DNA of 64,000 nt. Origin: Methanobrevibacter ruminantium M1 (GTDB lineage: Archaea; Methanobacteriota; Methanobacteria; Methanobacteriales; Methanobacteriaceae). The stretch spans positions 620,001 to 684,000 of the forward strand of contig NC_013790.1 in NCBI RefSeq assembly GCF_000024185.1. Direction: 5' to 3'. The notes beneath the pieces are model-generated. The model made no database searches. It had not been told where the DNA came from and was given only the letters and a program-made list of their open reading frames with translations. The position numbers and the translations under genes are program-made. How positions within the stretch are numbered: position 1 is the stretch's first letter; each line of letters starts with the position of its first letter. Shown one piece after another: positions 8,105 to 17,176 of this stretch.

Positions 8105-9757
8105 ATGAAATACGAAGAACTTGTTAATGTTTATGAGGCATTAGGTGCAACTACAAAAAGATTAGAGAAAACAGAGATATTGGCAGATTTTCTTAAAACA
8201 GTGGAACTAGAAGATTTACAGAAGATTACTTTAATGGCTTTAGGTCGTGTTTTTCCTCCTTGGAGTGAAGAGGAACAGGGAATTGGCGATAAGCTTGTTA
8301 TGAAAGCTGTAGGAGATGCTGTAGGAGTCTCTGTAGCAGTAGTTGAAGATGCAATCAGAGATGAAGGAGACATTGGAGCAGCTGCAGAGAAGCTTTACGG
8401 CAAAAAGACTCAAATGACTTTCTTCTCACAGCCCTTGACAGTTAACTTTGTCTATAATCAGCTGAGAAAATTGGCCAAAATAACTGGAAACAGGTCCACA
8501 GCCAAAAAGATCTCAAACATTTTGGAATTATTGTCATCTGCATCTGCACTTGAAGCTAAATACATTTGCCGAACCATATTGGAAGAACTTAGAATCGGTG
8601 TAGGTGAAGGAATCATTCGTGATGCAATTTCACAAGCCTTTGGTGTTGATAAGGCACTTGCTGAGAGGGCACATATGCTTACAAATGATTTAGGCCTTGT
8701 TGCAAAGGTTGCAAAGGAAGAAGGTGAAGATGGCCTTAAAAAACTTTCATTAATTCCAGGAAGGCCTGTCAAGCCAATGCTTGCCCAATTGTCTGAGGGA
8801 ATTGAAATAAGCATAAATGAAATGGGTTGTGCACTTTGTGAGACAAAATACGATGGAATTCGTATGCAGGTTCATAAGAAGGATGATGAGATTACAATAT
8901 TCACTCGCAGACTGGAGAATGTGACTATGGCCCTTCCAGAGGCAGTTGACCTAATCAGGGAAGCTTTCCCAGATGAGGACTTCATTGCAGAAGGTGAAAT
9001 CATAGCAATCCGTGATGGAAAGCCGACTACATTCCAGAACATCCTTCAGAGAGTCAGAAGAAAACATAATATTGAAGAAGCTATGGAAAAGGTTCCTATT
9101 AAGATTTATCTATATGATTTGCTCTACTTTAAGGAGCCAACCATTGATGAGCCGATAATCAAGCGTCGTGAAATATTGGAAAGTGTAGTGGATTGCTCAA
9201 ATCCTAATTTGGCCCTCAGTTCCCTTGTCAAGGTAGGTCCAGATAATATTGATGATGCAGTGGATTTATTCAATAAGTCAATTGAAGGGGGACATGAAGG
9301 AATCATGATTAAAGACTGCGATGAGCCTTATATTCCAGGAATTAGAGGCAAAAAAATGCTAAAGCTTAAGGCAGAGCCTGAAACATTGGATGCAGTTGTA
9401 ATCGGTGGAGTTAAAGGAATAGGCAAAAGGGGAGACTTTATAGGCTCTTATGTGATTGCCCTTCGAGATGAGAATGACCAGTTGCAGCCTATTGCTCATG
9501 TAGGAACCGGTCTTTCAGATGATGACTTGGCAAATCTCACTGAAAAGATGGAAGCTCTTAAGATAACTGAAAAGGGAACTAGAATAACTGTTCATCCTAA
9601 GATAGTCTTTGAGATAGCTTATAGTGAGATTGTAAAGAGTCCAGAGTATAGTGCAGGTTATTCATTGCGTTTCCCTGTAGTTAAAAGGATAAGGGATGAT
9701 AAAGGCGTTGATGACATTGATACAATTGAAAGATTAGAGTCTATGTTTAAGGGATAG
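8105..9757 (+). CDS. lig: ATP-dependent DNA ligase (archaeal LigI type)
   Basis: Seals nicks during replication and repair. The 550-residue length is normal for euryarchaeal DNA ligases. Residues 1-220 form the DNA-binding domain; the adenylation motif KYDGIR holds the nucleotide-accepting Lys248; the later FIAEGEI, GGHEGIMIKD and KMLKLK segments are motifs III, IV and V. The C-terminal OB domain runs from about residue 430. The start has AGGGGG upstream. A thirteen-base duplicate of the thiC 3' end (AAGGTGACTTTTA at 8001 and 8039) lies between the two genes. Confidence 0.96.
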   Translation: MKYEELVNVYEALGATTKRLEKTEILADFLKTVELEDLQKITLMALGRVFPPWSEEEQGIGDKLVMKAVGDAVGVSVAVVEDAIRDEGDIGAAAEKLYGKKTQMTFFSQPLTVNFVYNQLRKLAKITGNRSTAKKISNILELLSSASALEAKYICRTILEELRIGVGEGIIRDAISQAFGVDKALAERAHMLTNDLGLVAKVAKEEGEDGLKKLSLIPGRPVKPMLAQLSEGIEISINEMGCALCETKYDGIRMQVHKKDDEITIFTRRLENVTMALPEAVDLIREAFPDEDFIAEGEIIAIRDGKPTTFQNILQRVRRKHNIEEAMEKVPIKIYLYDLLYFKEPTIDEPIIKRREILESVVDCSNPNLALSSLVKVGPDNIDDAVDLFNKSIEGGHEGIMIKDCDEPYIPGIRGKKMLKLKAEPETLDAVVIGGVKGIGKRGDFIGSYVIALRDENDQLQPIAHVGTGLSDDDLANLTEKMEALKITEKGTRITVHPKIVFEIAYSEIVKSPEYSAGYSLRFPVVKRIRDDKGVDDIDTIERLESMFKG

Positions 9758-10183
9758 ACTTAAAATCTTCTTTTTTTATTTTAATTCATTATTTTTATCC
9801 ATTTTTTATCTATTTTTCATTATTTTTTATTATTTTTTATTTTTATCCATTTTTTATCTATTTTTCATTATTTTTTATTATTTTTTATTTTTATCCATTT
9901 ATTGCTTCTTTTTATTAATTTTATTATATTTTTATTTGTATTTTTAGTATAGTCTTATTTTCTATCGTTTTTCCACAATCATATCAATTTCACATTTTTA
10001 AATCAATTTCATATTCTTAAGTAAATTTTACGAGATGACATCAATTTTACGAAATCAAATCAATTTTACATTCTTAAATCAATTTTTACTTCTAATTTTT
10101 ACTCAAATCACCATTTTAAGTTAGATTTAAATATATCTTCCTAAATAAAGATATTTACTCAATTTTTTAAAAAAGGTGATTCA
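9758..10183 (+). repeat. Exact 48 bp tandem repeat after lig
   Basis: Copies begin at 9791, 9839 and 9887 (the last partial); the unit starts ATTTTTATCCATTTTTTATC. From about 9975 to 10095 a looser motif AAATCAATTT(C/T)A recurs several times. No gene is visible in the 426 bases. A TATA-like stretch (TTAAATATATC) near 10127 probably serves the next gene. Confidence 0.9.
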
Positions 10184-10582
10184 ATGGAATTGAATGATGA
10201 AATAATATTTAAAGTTGCACTGATTACTGCATTGGTCGGAATGATTGGGATGCTAGCTTTTGCCTCTTATATTGAACCAAAGGAGATAACAATCAATGAA
10301 ATTACAAGAAACAATATTGGTGAGACAGTTTCTGTCTCTGGTGTTGTAGAGTCGGTTAAATTATCCTCAAGCGGAAGCTCCTGCTTTCTGGAGCTAAATG
10401 ACGGAACAGGTAAAATAAATGTCATTGTTTTCGAATCGGTTTTAGTGGAGCTTAAAGATGCTGGAAACGACTTAAATGATTTTAAAGGTCATAATATAAA
10501 AGTTGTAGGCAGCATAACAGAATATAAGTCTTCTATGGAATTGATTTTAGCTAATTCCAATTCAATTAAATTGGAATCTTAG
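10184..10582 (+). CDS. Membrane-anchored OB-fold protein
   Basis: A 132-residue protein with one hydrophobic segment at about residues 9-29 (VALITALVGMIGMLAFASYI) followed by an OB-fold nucleic-acid-binding domain (about residues 45-130). That domain resembles the tRNA-anti/ExoVII-like OB domain: GETVSVSGVVESV, a glycine-rich turn, ELNDGTGKINVIVF and GHNIKVVGSITEY. AAAGGTGATT precedes the ATG. The domain order implies an OB domain held at the membrane, most likely outside the cell if the first segment is a signal anchor. Function is unknown. Confidence 0.75.
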   Translation: MELNDEIIFKVALITALVGMIGMLAFASYIEPKEITINEITRNNIGETVSVSGVVESVKLSSSGSSCFLELNDGTGKINVIVFESVLVELKDAGNDLNDFKGHNIKVVGSITEYKSSMELILANSNSIKLES

Positions 10583-10761
10583 TTTTTTATGGGACTTAGC
10601 ATATTCTAATCGGAATCTAATTTTTCTAAAACTTTGTTTTATTTTTTATTTTTTAATTTAAGTCTTTGTCAGTAGCTTAATATAAAATTATATGCTATTT
10701 TTTTAACATTTATATGGTTTAAAAAACATATTAATAATTATAAATTAAAAGGGGGTAGCAT

Positions 10762-11001
10762 ATGACTATTTATTTAACATCTTCAAAAATGTATGAAAAG
10801 GATAAATTAGTATTGCCTAATATCATTAAAGAAGAATTTGATTGCATAGAATTAAATGAAGACACCATATTTGATTGGGCTATTGAAGATGACAAAATCA
10901 TTCTTAAACCTAGAAATATAGTTACAACTGACGATATTATAGGTATTATAGATGATGATGGTGGAGAATGGGATATTGATAATGAAATTTATTCCTTATG
11001 A
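10762..11001 (+). CDS. AbrB/MazE-like small protein, copy 1
   Basis: A 79-residue acidic protein with a SSKMYEKDKLVLPNIIKEEF start and a DWAIEDDKIILKPR strand pair, the layout of a swapped-hairpin AbrB/MazE DNA-binding domain, followed by an acidic tail. AAGGGGGT is a strong ribosome site. The next gene is a paralogue with the same layout and a separation of 24 bases. Such proteins are often antitoxins, but no toxin gene is adjacent on either side, so a regulatory role is equally possible. The family call is by pattern only. Confidence 0.6.
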   Translation: MTIYLTSSKMYEKDKLVLPNIIKEEFDCIELNEDTIFDWAIEDDKIILKPRNIVTTDDIIGIIDDDGGEWDIDNEIYSL

Positions 11002-11025
11002 ATATTGGATATTAGAGGTGAAAAT

Positions 11026-11259
11026 ATGGGGTTTTTAGCTAGTTCTAAGATTTATGGGGATTATCAAATAGATATTCCCAAGGAAGTTATAGAAGAATTC
11101 AATGTGGAAAGAGATTCTATTATGGAATGGATTATTAATGAAGATGGAAGAATTTCCATTAATTTCAGAAAGAAATATTCTATAAAAGATTTGGTAGGTG
11201 CTTTTCATCTGGATGATGAAGTCAGTTCTGTTGATTTAAAAAGAAGTTTGTATGAGTAG
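11026..11259 (+). CDS. AbrB/MazE-like small protein, copy 2
   Basis: I place the start at the ATG at 11026 (MGFLASSK), which has GAGGTGAAA just before it, giving 77 residues; the upstream frame to 11005 would add a poor leader. It lines up with its neighbour: SSKIYGDYQIDIPKEVIEEF matches SSKMYEKDKLVLPNIIKEEF, and EWIINEDGRISINFR matches DWAIEDDKIILKPR. The pair looks like a tandem duplication that has diverged, and both may be co-transcribed. No toxin partner was found. Function is inferred only from the fold-like pattern. Confidence 0.6.
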   Translation: MGFLASSKIYGDYQIDIPKEVIEEFNVERDSIMEWIINEDGRISINFRKKYSIKDLVGAFHLDDEVSSVDLKRSLYE

Positions 11260-11443
11260 ATGGTTAATTTTAATAAAATATTTAAACTTTATAAACAAAA
11301 ATATATTTAGATCTTAAAGGTATGTATTTAATTTAATCTTTTTAATTAAAAGTAATTAATAATTCCTTATTATTGGCAAAAAATTTAGAATTAAATGTCA
11401 TATTAATTTATTTAGTTAATTTAATTTTACAAAGGGTCATAAA

Positions 11444-12808
11444 ATGGTAGAAAAACGATTATTTGGTACATTTGGTGTAAGAAGAAACTGCGAAATGATG
11501 GTGTTGACTCCTGAATTTGCATCCAGACTTGCCGCAAGTTATGGATCTATTGTGCAAGGGACCGTAGCCATTGGAGGAGATACAAGGACAAGCACTCCAA
11601 TGCTTAAACATGCAATCACTGCAGGTTTGCTCTCTTCAGGCTGTGATGTTGTGGATTTAGGAATCCTCCCAACTCCTGCTATTCAATATGCAGTTAGAAA
11701 TTATTATGATGGGGGAATTATTGTAACAGCTTCACACAATCCTCCAAAATACAATGGTCTTAAGTTTGTAGATGAATTTGGTATAGGAACTCCAGATGAT
11801 ATGGAAATTGAGGTTGAAAAGCTATACTTTGATGAGGAGCCTATTCGCGCTTCTTGGGATAAGATTGGTGAAGTCTTTACAAACGAATCAATCATTAAGG
11901 AATATATTGCAGAGACTTTAAAGAGAGTTGATGTGGAAGCAATCAGGGCAAGAAAGCTTAAGGTTGTTGTAGACTGCGGTTCAGGTGCAGGATCATACAC
12001 CGCCCCATACATTCTTAAGGAATTAGGATGCGAGGTAACCACATTGAACTGTCAGGCTGACGGATTTTTCCCAGGAAGGGACCCAGAGCCAATAGAGCCA
12101 AATCTTCAGGACTTGATTGCAACAGTAAAGAACCTTGGAGCAGACATTGGACTTGCCCATGACGGTGATGCAGACAGAACCATTTGCATTGATGAGAAAG
12201 GAAACTTCATATTAGGAGATAAGACCTTTGCCCTTGTTGAAAAGCATATGCTTAAGGAAAACGGTGGAGGAATTGTTGTAACCACTGTAGCTACCTCTCA
12301 AGCCATTTATGATATTGCAGAAGAGTTTGGCGGTGAAGTTATTGCAACTGCTGTTGGAGATTTGCTTGTTGCAAGAAAGCTTAAGGATACAGATGGACTC
12401 TTTGGAGGAGAAGAAAACGGTGGACTAATTTTCCCAGACTTTATCTATGGAAGAGATGCTGCCATGACTGTGGCAAAGATACTTGAAATTCTTGTTAAGG
12501 AAGATAAGCCATTATCTGAACTTGTAGCAGAGCTTCCAGTCTATTATCAGGAAAAGTTAAAGATTGAATGTCCAGATGATCAAAAGCAAGATGTCATGGC
12601 TAATATTGCAAATGAGATTAAGGACACAACTGACTTTGAGCTTGATACAACTGACGGAGTTAAGATTCTAAAAGAGGATGGCTGGGTAATTATTAGGCCA
12701 TCTGGTACCGAACCGATATTCAGATGCTTTGCTGAATCTGATTCCATGGATAAGGCTCAAGAGATGGCTAACTGGGGAATCAGTTTAGTGGAGAAGTATA
12801 AGAATTAG
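11444..12808 (+). CDS. Phosphohexomutase (GlmM/ManB family), first copy
   Basis: An alpha-D-phosphohexomutase of 454 residues. The phosphoserine loop TASHNP has the catalytic Ser97, the magnesium site DGDADR is at 240-245, the sugar-binding loop reads GGEENGG and the phosphate-binding loop RPSGTEP is near the C-terminus. These enzymes interconvert sugar 1- and 6-phosphates; archaeal members act on glucosamine, glucose or mannose phosphates and cannot be separated by eye. A second member of the family is at 21356-22702. AAAGGG precedes the ATG. A role in UDP-GlcNAc or other cell-wall sugar supply is inferred. Confidence 0.9.
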   Translation: MVEKRLFGTFGVRRNCEMMVLTPEFASRLAASYGSIVQGTVAIGGDTRTSTPMLKHAITAGLLSSGCDVVDLGILPTPAIQYAVRNYYDGGIIVTASHNPPKYNGLKFVDEFGIGTPDDMEIEVEKLYFDEEPIRASWDKIGEVFTNESIIKEYIAETLKRVDVEAIRARKLKVVVDCGSGAGSYTAPYILKELGCEVTTLNCQADGFFPGRDPEPIEPNLQDLIATVKNLGADIGLAHDGDADRTICIDEKGNFILGDKTFALVEKHMLKENGGGIVVTTVATSQAIYDIAEEFGGEVIATAVGDLLVARKLKDTDGLFGGEENGGLIFPDFIYGRDAAMTVAKILEILVKEDKPLSELVAELPVYYQEKLKIECPDDQKQDVMANIANEIKDTTDFELDTTDGVKILKEDGWVIIRPSGTEPIFRCFAESDSMDKAQEMANWGISLVEKYKN

Positions 12809-12974
12809 TTCCATTTCTAATTGTTATGCGGCTGCTATATTTGGTTTTGAATTTTAAATACTTATTTGAAGGGCTTTTTTAATAAAAATTTTTAAAGAGC
12901 TTTTTATTTGATAGAAAATTTATTTGGTGGAGAATTATTAATTTAATTCTCTAAATTTACTTTTTTTTAAGAAT

Positions 12975-13778
12975 ATGATTTCCGATAGACAAAAAACATT
13001 GCTCATTCTTATTCTAGTGCTTGTTTTAGCTTTTGCAATAATATTTCTAGGATATTCCATCTCCTTAGGAAACAATCAAACAGCAGGTGTTAAGCTAAAT
13101 GATTCCAATAAGATTTATATTAATCAATCTTATCCGGCAGAGCCTATTCCAGATGCTAAAATTGATACAAGCGGTGTAAATTCAGTTTTATTAGGTCAAA
13201 ATGAATTAGGTAGCGTAGAGCTTCTCGGCCCATTTGGAAACTCCGATTCAGAGATTAAGATAGCCTATTCAATAGGTATGCATCCTTGGGAAAGCAAGGT
13301 TCATAAGGCTTTGTTTGATACCGTCCTTGCTAAAAACAGCTCTTTAAAATATTGCTATTATATTTATAAGATAAATGTGACAAATTATAATACTGATGAT
13401 GAGGGCAGAATGGATGGGCAGCTTCTTGCTCAGGAGTTTGTGGCACCTCATATAATTAATGGAGATTATGACTTGTTTTTAGACATTCACAGCAATAAGG
13501 GAACTGTTGGAGGAACTTATGAGCAAACTAACTTTGCTTTTGCAGTTGGTCAAGATGAAAAGTCCGAGGCCTTTGTAAAGAAAATATTAGATAAGATGCC
13601 AGAGCTTGTTTATTATTTCCCAGCTGATCAGTCAAGCCCTCCTTATATAACCTTACCTGTAGAGCAAGCAGGAACTCCTACAGTTAATTATGAAACATTC
13701 TCATATGAGGACATTAATACAACCTATGATTTGATTGATAAATTGGTTGATGTGGTTGATAATTTGGAGTTTAAATGA
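12975..13778 (+). CDS. Secreted/anchored zinc carboxypeptidase- or AstE-like protein
   Basis: A 267-residue protein with an N-terminal hydrophobic segment (about residues 8-30) that should anchor or export it. The rest resembles the M14/succinylglutamate desuccinylase fold. GMHPWES supplies the HxxE zinc pair (His103, Glu106), FLDIHSNKG the third ligand His172, and NYETFSYE a candidate catalytic Glu240. Substrate is unknown; hydrolysis of a peptide or N-acyl amino acid outside the membrane, perhaps in pseudomurein turnover, would be consistent. A truncated-looking paralogue follows directly. The ribosome site is weak. Confidence 0.65.
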   Translation: MISDRQKTLLILILVLVLAFAIIFLGYSISLGNNQTAGVKLNDSNKIYINQSYPAEPIPDAKIDTSGVNSVLLGQNELGSVELLGPFGNSDSEIKIAYSIGMHPWESKVHKALFDTVLAKNSSLKYCYYIYKINVTNYNTDDEGRMDGQLLAQEFVAPHIINGDYDLFLDIHSNKGTVGGTYEQTNFAFAVGQDEKSEAFVKKILDKMPELVYYFPADQSSPPYITLPVEQAGTPTVNYETFSYEDINTTYDLIDKLVDVVDNLEFK

Positions 13779-13826
13779 AACTTGTGTGATTTGATATTGA
13801 ATTTAATTATTAAAATAGATGATATT

Positions 13827-14495
13827 ATGATTATTAAAAATTATTCTAATGAACCTACTGATGAAGCAAAGGTAGATTCAAGTTTATATGATGCTCAATT
13901 AATTGGAGAAAACGATTTAGGAACTGTACACCTTCATGGCCCATTTGGAAATGAGGAATCAGACATTAAGATAGCTTATCTAATCGGCATGCATCCTTTG
14001 GAGAGCAAGGCACATAGGGCTTTATTTGATACAGTTCTTGATAAGGATGGGGATTTGAATTATTCATATTATATCTATAACATAAATGTTATAGGAGAAC
14101 TTGATGAGGCAACTGAAGGTCGTATGGATGGCCAGCTTCTTGCTCAGGAGTTTGTAGCCCATCATATAATTGATAGGGGATACGATTTCTTTTTAGACAT
14201 TCATAGCAATAGGGGGTCTAGGAGTCCTGGAACTTATGAAATAAGCAATTTTCTATTTGCTCCAGGCTTTGATGAAGAATCTAGTAAATATATGAATGTA
14301 TTGCTTTCTAAGATAGATGAATTGGTTTATTATGCTCCTGAATATAGAACAAGTCCTGAATTTATTACAGTTCCTGTTCAAAAGAGTGGAATTCCTACAC
14401 TAGTTTATGAGACCTATTCCTATGAGCCAATTGAGCTCACTTATGAATTGAGTGAAAAATTAGTGGATGCTGTTGACAGTTTGGACTTTGATTGA
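13827..14495 (+). CDS. Zinc carboxypeptidase/AstE-like paralogue without export signal
   Basis: From the ATG at 13827 this is a 222-residue protein collinear with the preceding one from its residue 48 onward. The four putative active-site residues are kept: His56 and Glu59 in GMHPLES, His126 in DIHSNRG and Glu195 in VYETYSYE. It lacks the N-terminal hydrophobic segment. An earlier TTG at 13782 would add an unrelated leader, so I treat the ATG as the likelier start. Only 48 bases separate the pair. This is a tandem duplication with loss of the targeting segment; it may be a cytosolic enzyme or a decaying copy. Confidence 0.6.
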   Translation: MIIKNYSNEPTDEAKVDSSLYDAQLIGENDLGTVHLHGPFGNEESDIKIAYLIGMHPLESKAHRALFDTVLDKDGDLNYSYYIYNINVIGELDEATEGRMDGQLLAQEFVAHHIIDRGYDFFLDIHSNRGSRSPGTYEISNFLFAPGFDEESSKYMNVLLSKIDELVYYAPEYRTSPEFITVPVQKSGIPTLVYETYSYEPIELTYELSEKLVDAVDSLDFD

Positions 14496-14907
14496 TTCTA
14501 CTTGCTCTTTTCATATTTTTTTAAATTTTTTTTTCACTATTTTTGCTAATTTCTTTTTGGAATTTTATTTTTTTCTTTTTCATTATTTTTGCTATTTTAT
14601 TTTTTTAATTTTCTCATTTTTTACAAGAATTTTTCCTATCATTATTTTAATTCTAGCTACAATTAATATATAGTTATATATAGTAAACCCTTTTTTAATG
14701 AATCGTATTTCTAATTAAATTGATTAGAATTAATTTTTTTAATATTATTTGTTCCATAATCTACATAAGGTAATAAATTATTTTAAAAGTAGTTAAAAAT
14801 AGTAAAAAATAGATTATATTTGCATTAAAAAGTTAGTGGAATTTAAAAAATAGACTAATGATAATAATTGCAGAATTTTAAAAAATAGCTATTGGAATTT
14901 ATTTTAA
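14496..14907. repeat. T-rich gap with ~46 bp duplication between convergent genes
   Basis: The unit TTTTTCA(C/T)TATTTTTGCTA occurs near 14531 and again near 14577. A short open frame here is T-run filler. The right part toward the ASCH-TPR stop is AT-rich with repeated AAAAATAG runs and no gene. Confidence 0.7.
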
Positions 14908-16044
14908 TTACATATTTTCAAGACATTCCAATTTTAAAACCCTTGCATCATCATTGGAAGGGTCTAATGCAAGAACTTTAGTAAAAAGGATTTCTGCCTC
15001 ATCAAACTTATCAATCTCCATCAATACAACTCCCTTGTTTAATAGGAATGATGTGTTTAGTGGTTCAAGTTCGATTGCTCTGTCATAGCATTGGATTGCC
15101 TCTTCAAATCTTCCAAGGTCTAAAAGTGCGTTTCCTTTTCTGTTTTGTGCAGATGCGTCTATTTCAGAATCTTCTAAGCATAATTCCAATGCCTTGTCAT
15201 ATGATTGCAATGCCTCTTCCAGTCGGTCCATGTCTGTTAAGACATTTCCTCTTGCGTTCCATACTTCAGGGTTAGTGTCATCAATTGTGATTAGCTTATC
15301 ATAAACCTCTAAAGCCTTATCGAATTCTGATAGGATTTCAAGGATGAATCCTCTCCAGTATAGGACAACTGGATTGTCTGGGTTTGCATTTAATGCTCCA
15401 TCGCTTGCAACTAAAGCTTCCTCTATATTTCCAGAGTTAAGCATGGCTATTGCCTTATTGTTCCAGATATATTCATTGTCTCCTTCTATTTCAAGGGCCT
15501 TGTCATAACATTCAATAGACTCTTCAAATCTGTCTAGCCTTCCTAAATTGTCTCCTTTCTTGTTTAAAAGGTAAACATCATTAGGGTCTATCTTTAAGGC
15601 AGCATTATAGCATAGTACAGACTTGTCGTATTTTCCAGTATCAAAAAGGATATCTGCCCTTTGGGTGATCATTTCCTTTTGATCTATCTTTTCACCTTTC
15701 CATTTGTTTATGTCAAGCTTTTCAAAATAGATTATTTGGAATAGGTCGTCGTCTGCGATTCTGTCGGGATACATTTTTTTAAATTCCTTAACCATTTCCT
15801 TGGAATCTTCGTATCCTTCCTCTCTTGCCAATTCATCGTTATCCTTTAGTTCCTTGAAGGTAATGGTTTCCACTTCTGTGACTTCAGCTTCAAAGATTTT
15901 TTTCTTTTCCTTAGAAGCAAGATTCCAGTAACAATGAAGCCTATCACCTTTCTTTAAAGGGGTTTTCCATAATTTCCTTATGGTCATTGCTTTTTTATTT
16001 GTTATGATATTGATGTTCTGACTTCCAAAGGACATTATAGGCAT
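14908..16044 (-). CDS. ASCH-domain protein with seven TPR repeats
   Basis: A 378-residue cytosolic protein. Residues about 10-120 look like an ASCH domain (PUA-like RNA/nucleoside-binding fold): NKKAMTIRKLWKTPLKKGDRLHCYW, a strand FEAEVTEVETI, then AREEGYEDSKEMVKEF and a closing strand QIIYFEKLDI. From about residue 128 to the end I count seven 34-residue tetratricopeptide repeats, for example GDNLGRLDRFEESIECYDKA and GNALLDLGRFEEAIQCYDRA. TPRs bind protein partners, so this may tether an RNA-linked ASCH activity to another complex. AAGGGTGA precedes the ATG. No operon partner is evident. Confidence 0.75.
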   Translation of the reverse strand: MPIMSFGSQNINIITNKKAMTIRKLWKTPLKKGDRLHCYWNLASKEKKKIFEAEVTEVETITFKELKDNDELAREEGYEDSKEMVKEFKKMYPDRIADDDLFQIIYFEKLDINKWKGEKIDQKEMITQRADILFDTGKYDKSVLCYNAALKIDPNDVYLLNKKGDNLGRLDRFEESIECYDKALEIEGDNEYIWNNKAIAMLNSGNIEEALVASDGALNANPDNPVVLYWRGFILEILSEFDKALEVYDKLITIDDTNPEVWNARGNVLTDMDRLEEALQSYDKALELCLEDSEIDASAQNRKGNALLDLGRFEEAIQCYDRAIELEPLNTSFLLNKGVVLMEIDKFDEAEILFTKVLALDPSNDDARVLKLECLENM

Positions 16045-16318
16045 TAAATCACCCTTTAATTTAGTTTTAGGTAAAAATAGTTCTAATGAGGTATTTTCTC
16101 TTTAAATAATTATTAAAATCTTTTTACTTTTCCAGTTTAATTATTTTTATATAATATTTTAGTTGAAAAATTTATAAACTTATCTATTTCATTTGTATGT
16201 GTTTGAACTTTTTTTGAGCCTCTTTTTTTCATGGGTATGTTTTTTTTTTAATATGGTAAACTATGCATTCTTATTTTCTATCTGTTTGAAACTTTTTAGT
16301 TGGTGTTTTTCTTGTTTT

Positions 16319-17041
16319 TTAATTTTCTAATTCGATTTTCTGTTGGCCAAATTCAGCAGTTTTAATGTTTATATCCTGATTAGGGTGCAATTCTTTTATT
16401 TTTTGAGCTATTTCTCTCATATTATGTGGGTTTGGCTCTTCTGCACCGTCTAGACTTTCATCCAATGTGCATCTGTTTCTGAATTGCTGGATTGTGTATA
16501 AGTCACATTCCACTTCATCAACTATCTTAAATAGGTCTTCTTCTTCAAGTAATGCTGGACAATAGGTTGTTCTGCATTCAAGGAAAACATCATCATATTC
16601 ATTTGCAATATCCAATGATTCCTTTACCTTATCTCCAATGTCTGAATGGATGACTTCTTTATATTTGTTAAATGGTGCCTTCACATCCATTGCAAGGTAA
16701 TCGACCAATCCTAAATCCAATACTTTTCTTAATCTGTTTGGATAGACTCCGCTTGTGTCTAATTTGGTGTTGAGTCCTATTTTTCTTGTGTATTTTAATA
16801 TTTCAATTGTATCTTCAAGCTGTACCAATGGCTCTCCTCCGGAGACAACAACTGCATCTGATAGGAAAGCGGAATCATCTATCTTTTCAATAATCTCTTC
16901 TAAGCTTATTTCCTCTCCTCCATAGAGCAGTTCGCTATTGCTGCAGTAAGGACAGCTTAAAGGACACTTTGCTAAAAAGATAACAAATGACATTTTTTTA
17001 GGATATTCGATTGAAGAAGTAATTGTAGCACCATATTCCAT
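16319..17041 (-). CDS. Radical SAM protein, anaerobic RNR-activating protein-like
   Basis: A 240-residue radical SAM enzyme with the cluster motif CPLSCPYC (Cys26, Cys30, Cys33) and VVSGGEPLVQ around residue 66. It resembles the group annotated as NrdG, the activase that makes the glycyl radical on anaerobic ribonucleotide reductase. It is longer than canonical NrdG (about 150-200 residues) and no nrdD gene is adjacent, so another glycyl-radical or modification substrate is possible. The ATG lies after AGGATTTGATAA. Confidence 0.75.
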   Translation of the reverse strand: MEYGATITSSIEYPKKMSFVIFLAKCPLSCPYCSNSELLYGGEEISLEEIIEKIDDSAFLSDAVVVSGGEPLVQLEDTIEILKYTRKIGLNTKLDTSGVYPNRLRKVLDLGLVDYLAMDVKAPFNKYKEVIHSDIGDKVKESLDIANEYDDVFLECRTTYCPALLEEEDLFKIVDEVECDLYTIQQFRNRCTLDESLDGAEEPNPHNMREIAQKIKELHPNQDINIKTAEFGQQKIELEN

Positions 17042-17120
17042 TTTATCAAATCCTATTTAATCGTTCGGTAAGTTCGATGTCTTTTTTCTCGGATAATTTA
17101 TTATTTATTTTGATTTTTCT

Positions 17121-17176
17121 TTTTTTTTAAGAGTATTTGTTCATTTTGAGTTTTTTTTTAAGAGTATTTATTCATT
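17121..17176 (-). repeat. Duplicated hisC 3' end
   Basis: TTTTTTTTAAGAGTATTTGTTCAT at the outer side and the near-identical sequence overlapping the hisC stop codon are 32 bases apart with one difference. The duplication includes the last codons of hisC, so it must have arisen from the gene end itself. Confidence 0.75.

Noticed and set aside
14467-14673. 68-residue frame overlapping the end of the second peptidase-like gene
   Set aside because: Hydrophobic filler from the T-rich repeats; no ribosome site.
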